A DNA stretch of 51,044 nucleotides, taken from positions 1 through 51,044 of the forward strand of contig CASEMS010000013.1 in the NCBI GenBank assembly GCA_949288955.1, given 5' to 3'. Positions 49,256 to 51,044 of the stretch are shown in pieces. This DNA is from an uncultured Lentisphaeraceae bacterium. Its GTDB lineage: Bacteria; Verrucomicrobiota; Kiritimatiellia; RFP12; DVOR01. The notes beneath the pieces are model-generated. The model saw nothing but the letters and a program-made list of their open reading frames with translations, searched no databases and was not told where the DNA came from. The first letter of the stretch is position 1. Each line of letters starts with the position of its first letter. The position numbers and the translations under genes are program-made.

Positions 49256-51044
49256 TCACTTGGGGTCGATAGCGAGGGTGGCCTCGTGACCGTTGATGTC
49301 GATGGGGTCGCCGAGGGGGTCGCCAAGGATGAGGGCGTCGCCTTGGGTCTCTTCGAGGATGAAGTCCTGCCATTCGGTGAGGGCGGCGGCGAGCTCGTCG
49401 TCGGCGCTGGCGAGGATGTCGATGCGTTGGGTGACCTCGAGGTCGGCCTCTTTGCGGAGGGCTTGGACACGGGAGACGCATTCGCGGGCGAGGCCTTCGG
49501 CGATGAGGGCGGGGGTGAGGTCGGTCTCGAGGGCGACGACGGCGTTGTCCTCGGCGGCGACGACGAGCCCCTCGCGAGGGTCGCGGCGGATGACGACGTC
49601 ATCGGGCGCGATCTGAACGGCCTCGCCTTGGAGGTTGAGGGTGACGGCCTCGCCGCGGGCGAGGGCGGCGGCCTGTTCGGGGGGGAGCGCGGCGATGGCG
49701 GCGGCGGCGGCCTTCATGCGGGCGCCGAAGCGGGGGCCAAGGCGCTTGAAGTCGGCCTTGAGGGAGAGGGTGGCGAGGTCGGTCTCGTCGGCGGAGAGGC
49801 GGAGTTCCTTGACGTTGAGCTCTTCCTTGATGATGTCGGCGTAGCGGGGGAGGGCGGCGCGGACGGCGGGGTCGGCGGAGGCGACGCGGAGGGCGGCGAG
49901 CGGCTGGCGGACTTTGAGGTCCTCGTCCACGCGCAGTTGGCGCCCGAGGCCGACGATGCGCTGGACGAGCGCCATGTCGCGTTCGAGGGGGAGATCCCGG
50001 GCGGCGGCATGGGGGAGCGGGAAGTCGCAAAGGTGGACGGACTCGGGATCGCCGGGGCCTTTGAGGTTGCGATAGATCTGCTCGGAGACGAAGGGGCAGA
50101 AGGGCGCGGCGACCTTGGCGAGTTGGAGGAGGACGTAGCGGAGGGTGCGGTAGGCGTGGCGCTTGTCGGCGTCGTCCTCGCTCTTCCAGAAGCGGCGGCG
50201 GGAACGGCGGATGTACCAGTTGGTGAGGGCATCGACGAAGGCGACGAAGGGGCGGACGGCGCGTTGGAGGTCGTAGGCGTCGAGTGCGGCGGTGACGTCG
50301 GCGATGAGGGTCTCCATGGAGGAGACGATCCAGCGATCGAGGACGTTGGGGGAGGCGGGGGTGGCGACGTCTGGCTCGTCAAAGCCGTCGGCGTTGGCGT
50401 AGGTGACGAAGAAGGCGTAGGCGTTCCACCACGGGATGAGCAGGTCGCGGAGGACTTGGCGGACGCCGTTCTCGGAGAAGCGGAGGTTCTCGGCGCGGAC
50501 GACGGGGGAGTTGATGAGGTAGAGGCGAAGGGCGTCGGCGCCAAACTTCTCGATGACCTCGGAGGGGTCGGGATAGTTCTTGAGGCGCTTGGACATCTTC
50601 TTGCCGTCCTCGGCAAGGACGAGGCCGTTGACGATGACGTTGCGGTAGGGGGCCTTGCCGAAAAGCAGGGTGCCAAGGACAAGCAGGGTGTAGAACCAGC
50701 CGCGGGTCTGGTCAAGGCCCTCGGCGATGAAATCGGCGGGAAAGAAGTCTTCGAGGGGCTTGCCGGAGAAGGGGAAGTGCTGCTGGGCGTAGGGCATGGA
50801 GCCGGACTCGAACCAGCAGTCAAGCACCTCGGGGGTGCGGCGGTAGGTCTTGCCGTCGCGCCGGATGAGGATCTTGTCGATGAAGTGCTTGTGGAGGTCG
50901 GTGACCTTCTGGCCGGAGAGGGCTTCGAGTTCGGCGACGGAGCCGACGCAGATCATGTCCTGCGGGTCGGCCTCGTTGACCCAGACGGGGAGGCAGGAGC
51001 CCCAGAAGCGGTTGCGGGAGATGTTCCAGTCCTTGGCCTCGCGG
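49256..51044 (-). CDS. ileS: Isoleucyl-tRNA synthetase, C-terminal part (start outside the window)
   Basis: The frame runs to the right edge, so about 596 C-terminal residues are present and the N-terminus (with the HIGH motif) is missing. Visible: DWNISRNRFWG at the edge, LDCWFESGSMPYAQ, DFIAEGLDQTRGWFYTL, the KMSKR loop in GKKMSKRLKNYPDP, and a tRNA-binding helical domain (WIVSSMETLIADVTAALDAY). A C-terminal DUF5915-like region follows, ending in GHEATLAIDPK. There is no C-terminal zinc finger. These traits fit the eukaryote-like type-2 IleRS, the form usually less sensitive to mupirocin; that property is not tested here. Confidence 0.94.
   Translation of the reverse strand, partial: REAKDWNISRNRFWGSCLPVWVNEADPQDMICVGSVAELEALSGQKVTDLHKHFIDKILIRRDGKTYRRTPEVLDCWFESGSMPYAQQHFPFSGKPLEDFFPADFIAEGLDQTRGWFYTLLVLGTLLFGKAPYRNVIVNGLVLAEDGKKMSKRLKNYPDPSEVIEKFGADALRLYLINSPVVRAENLRFSENGVRQVLRDLLIPWWNAYAFFVTYANADGFDEPDVATPASPNVLDRWIVSSMETLIADVTAALDAYDLQRAVRPFVAFVDALTNWYIRRSRRRFWKSEDDADKRHAYRTLRYVLLQLAKVAAPFCPFVSEQIYRNLKGPGDPESVHLCDFPLPHAAARDLPLERDMALVQRIVGLGRQLRVDEDLKVRQPLAALRVASADPAVRAALPRYADIIKEELNVKELRLSADETDLATLSLKADFKRLGPRFGARMKAAAAAIAALPPEQAAALARGEAVTLNLQGEAVQIAPDDVVIRRDPREGLVVAAEDNAVVALETDLTPALIAEGLARECVSRVQALRKEADLEVTQRIDILASADDELAAALTEWQDFILEETQGDALILGDPLGDPIDINGHEATLAIDPK

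Overview
The window is very GC-rich, densely coded bacterial DNA. A PEP-CTERM sorting signal (VPEP at the C-terminus of the first gene), a GH109-type Tat lipoprotein, a GH3 enzyme, a clan GH-D-like glycosidase, feoAB and type-2 IleRS features together suggest a gut-type member of the PVC group (Verrucomicrobiota, Kiritimatiellota or Lentisphaerota). This placement is inferred from gene content only; there is no rRNA gene or tRNA in the window to test it.

Layout. 1-3.1 kb: PEP-CTERM LamG-like protein, a 22-bp repeat array, and an unusually short alanyl-tRNA synthetase. 3.3-11.4 kb: one tightly packed plus-strand run with a secreted transglutaminase-like protein, pcnB, RNase PH, an RlmI-type methyltransferase, a phosphohexomutase and a B12-binding radical SAM protein. 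11.4-16 kb: ABC transporter (ATPase, fused permease, lipoprotein) followed by phnW, read as 2-aminoethylphosphonate uptake and transamination. 16-26.3 kb: aroA (-), a secreted protein (+), a PD-(D/E)XK AAA protein, rnhC, pyrB, argF and a MurU-AmgK-like fusion (all -). 26.5-30.1 kb: an FHA-AAA-Fis protein with a degenerate sigma54-activator core, then ruvA, dapF and rsmE. 30.3-39.6 kb: a glycan module with GH109 lipoprotein, ROK-like kinase, MFS sugar porter, GH3 and a convergent GH-D-like glycosidase. 39.8-42.4 kb: feoAB. 42.4-46.9 kb (-): coaD, DUF177, rpmF, plsX, fabD, fabG and acpP, with no fabH. 46.9-49.2 kb: repeat-rich DNA on both sides of a secreted alkaline-phosphatase-superfamily gene. 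49.3 kb to the end: ileS (-), truncated by the window edge.

The most unusual signal is non-coding. Eight intergenic arrays are built from a 22-bp unit around the palindrome TCAGCnGCTGA. They lie between operons whether the flanking genes are divergent, convergent or co-directional. Two arrays end in the same DnaA-box-like tail. Two others sit beside a duplicated module of about 200 bp, made of three consecutive hairpins followed by inverted 9-bp tandem repeats, and these modules flank one gene as direct repeats.

Regulation. Nearly every promoter I could place has an extended -10 of the form TGn-TATAmT with no good -35. For several genes (the 3270 gene, aroA, the GH3 gene, probably coaD) the -10 lies only 6-9 nt before the ATG, which predicts leaderless mRNAs. 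Most transcription units end in clear intrinsic terminators.
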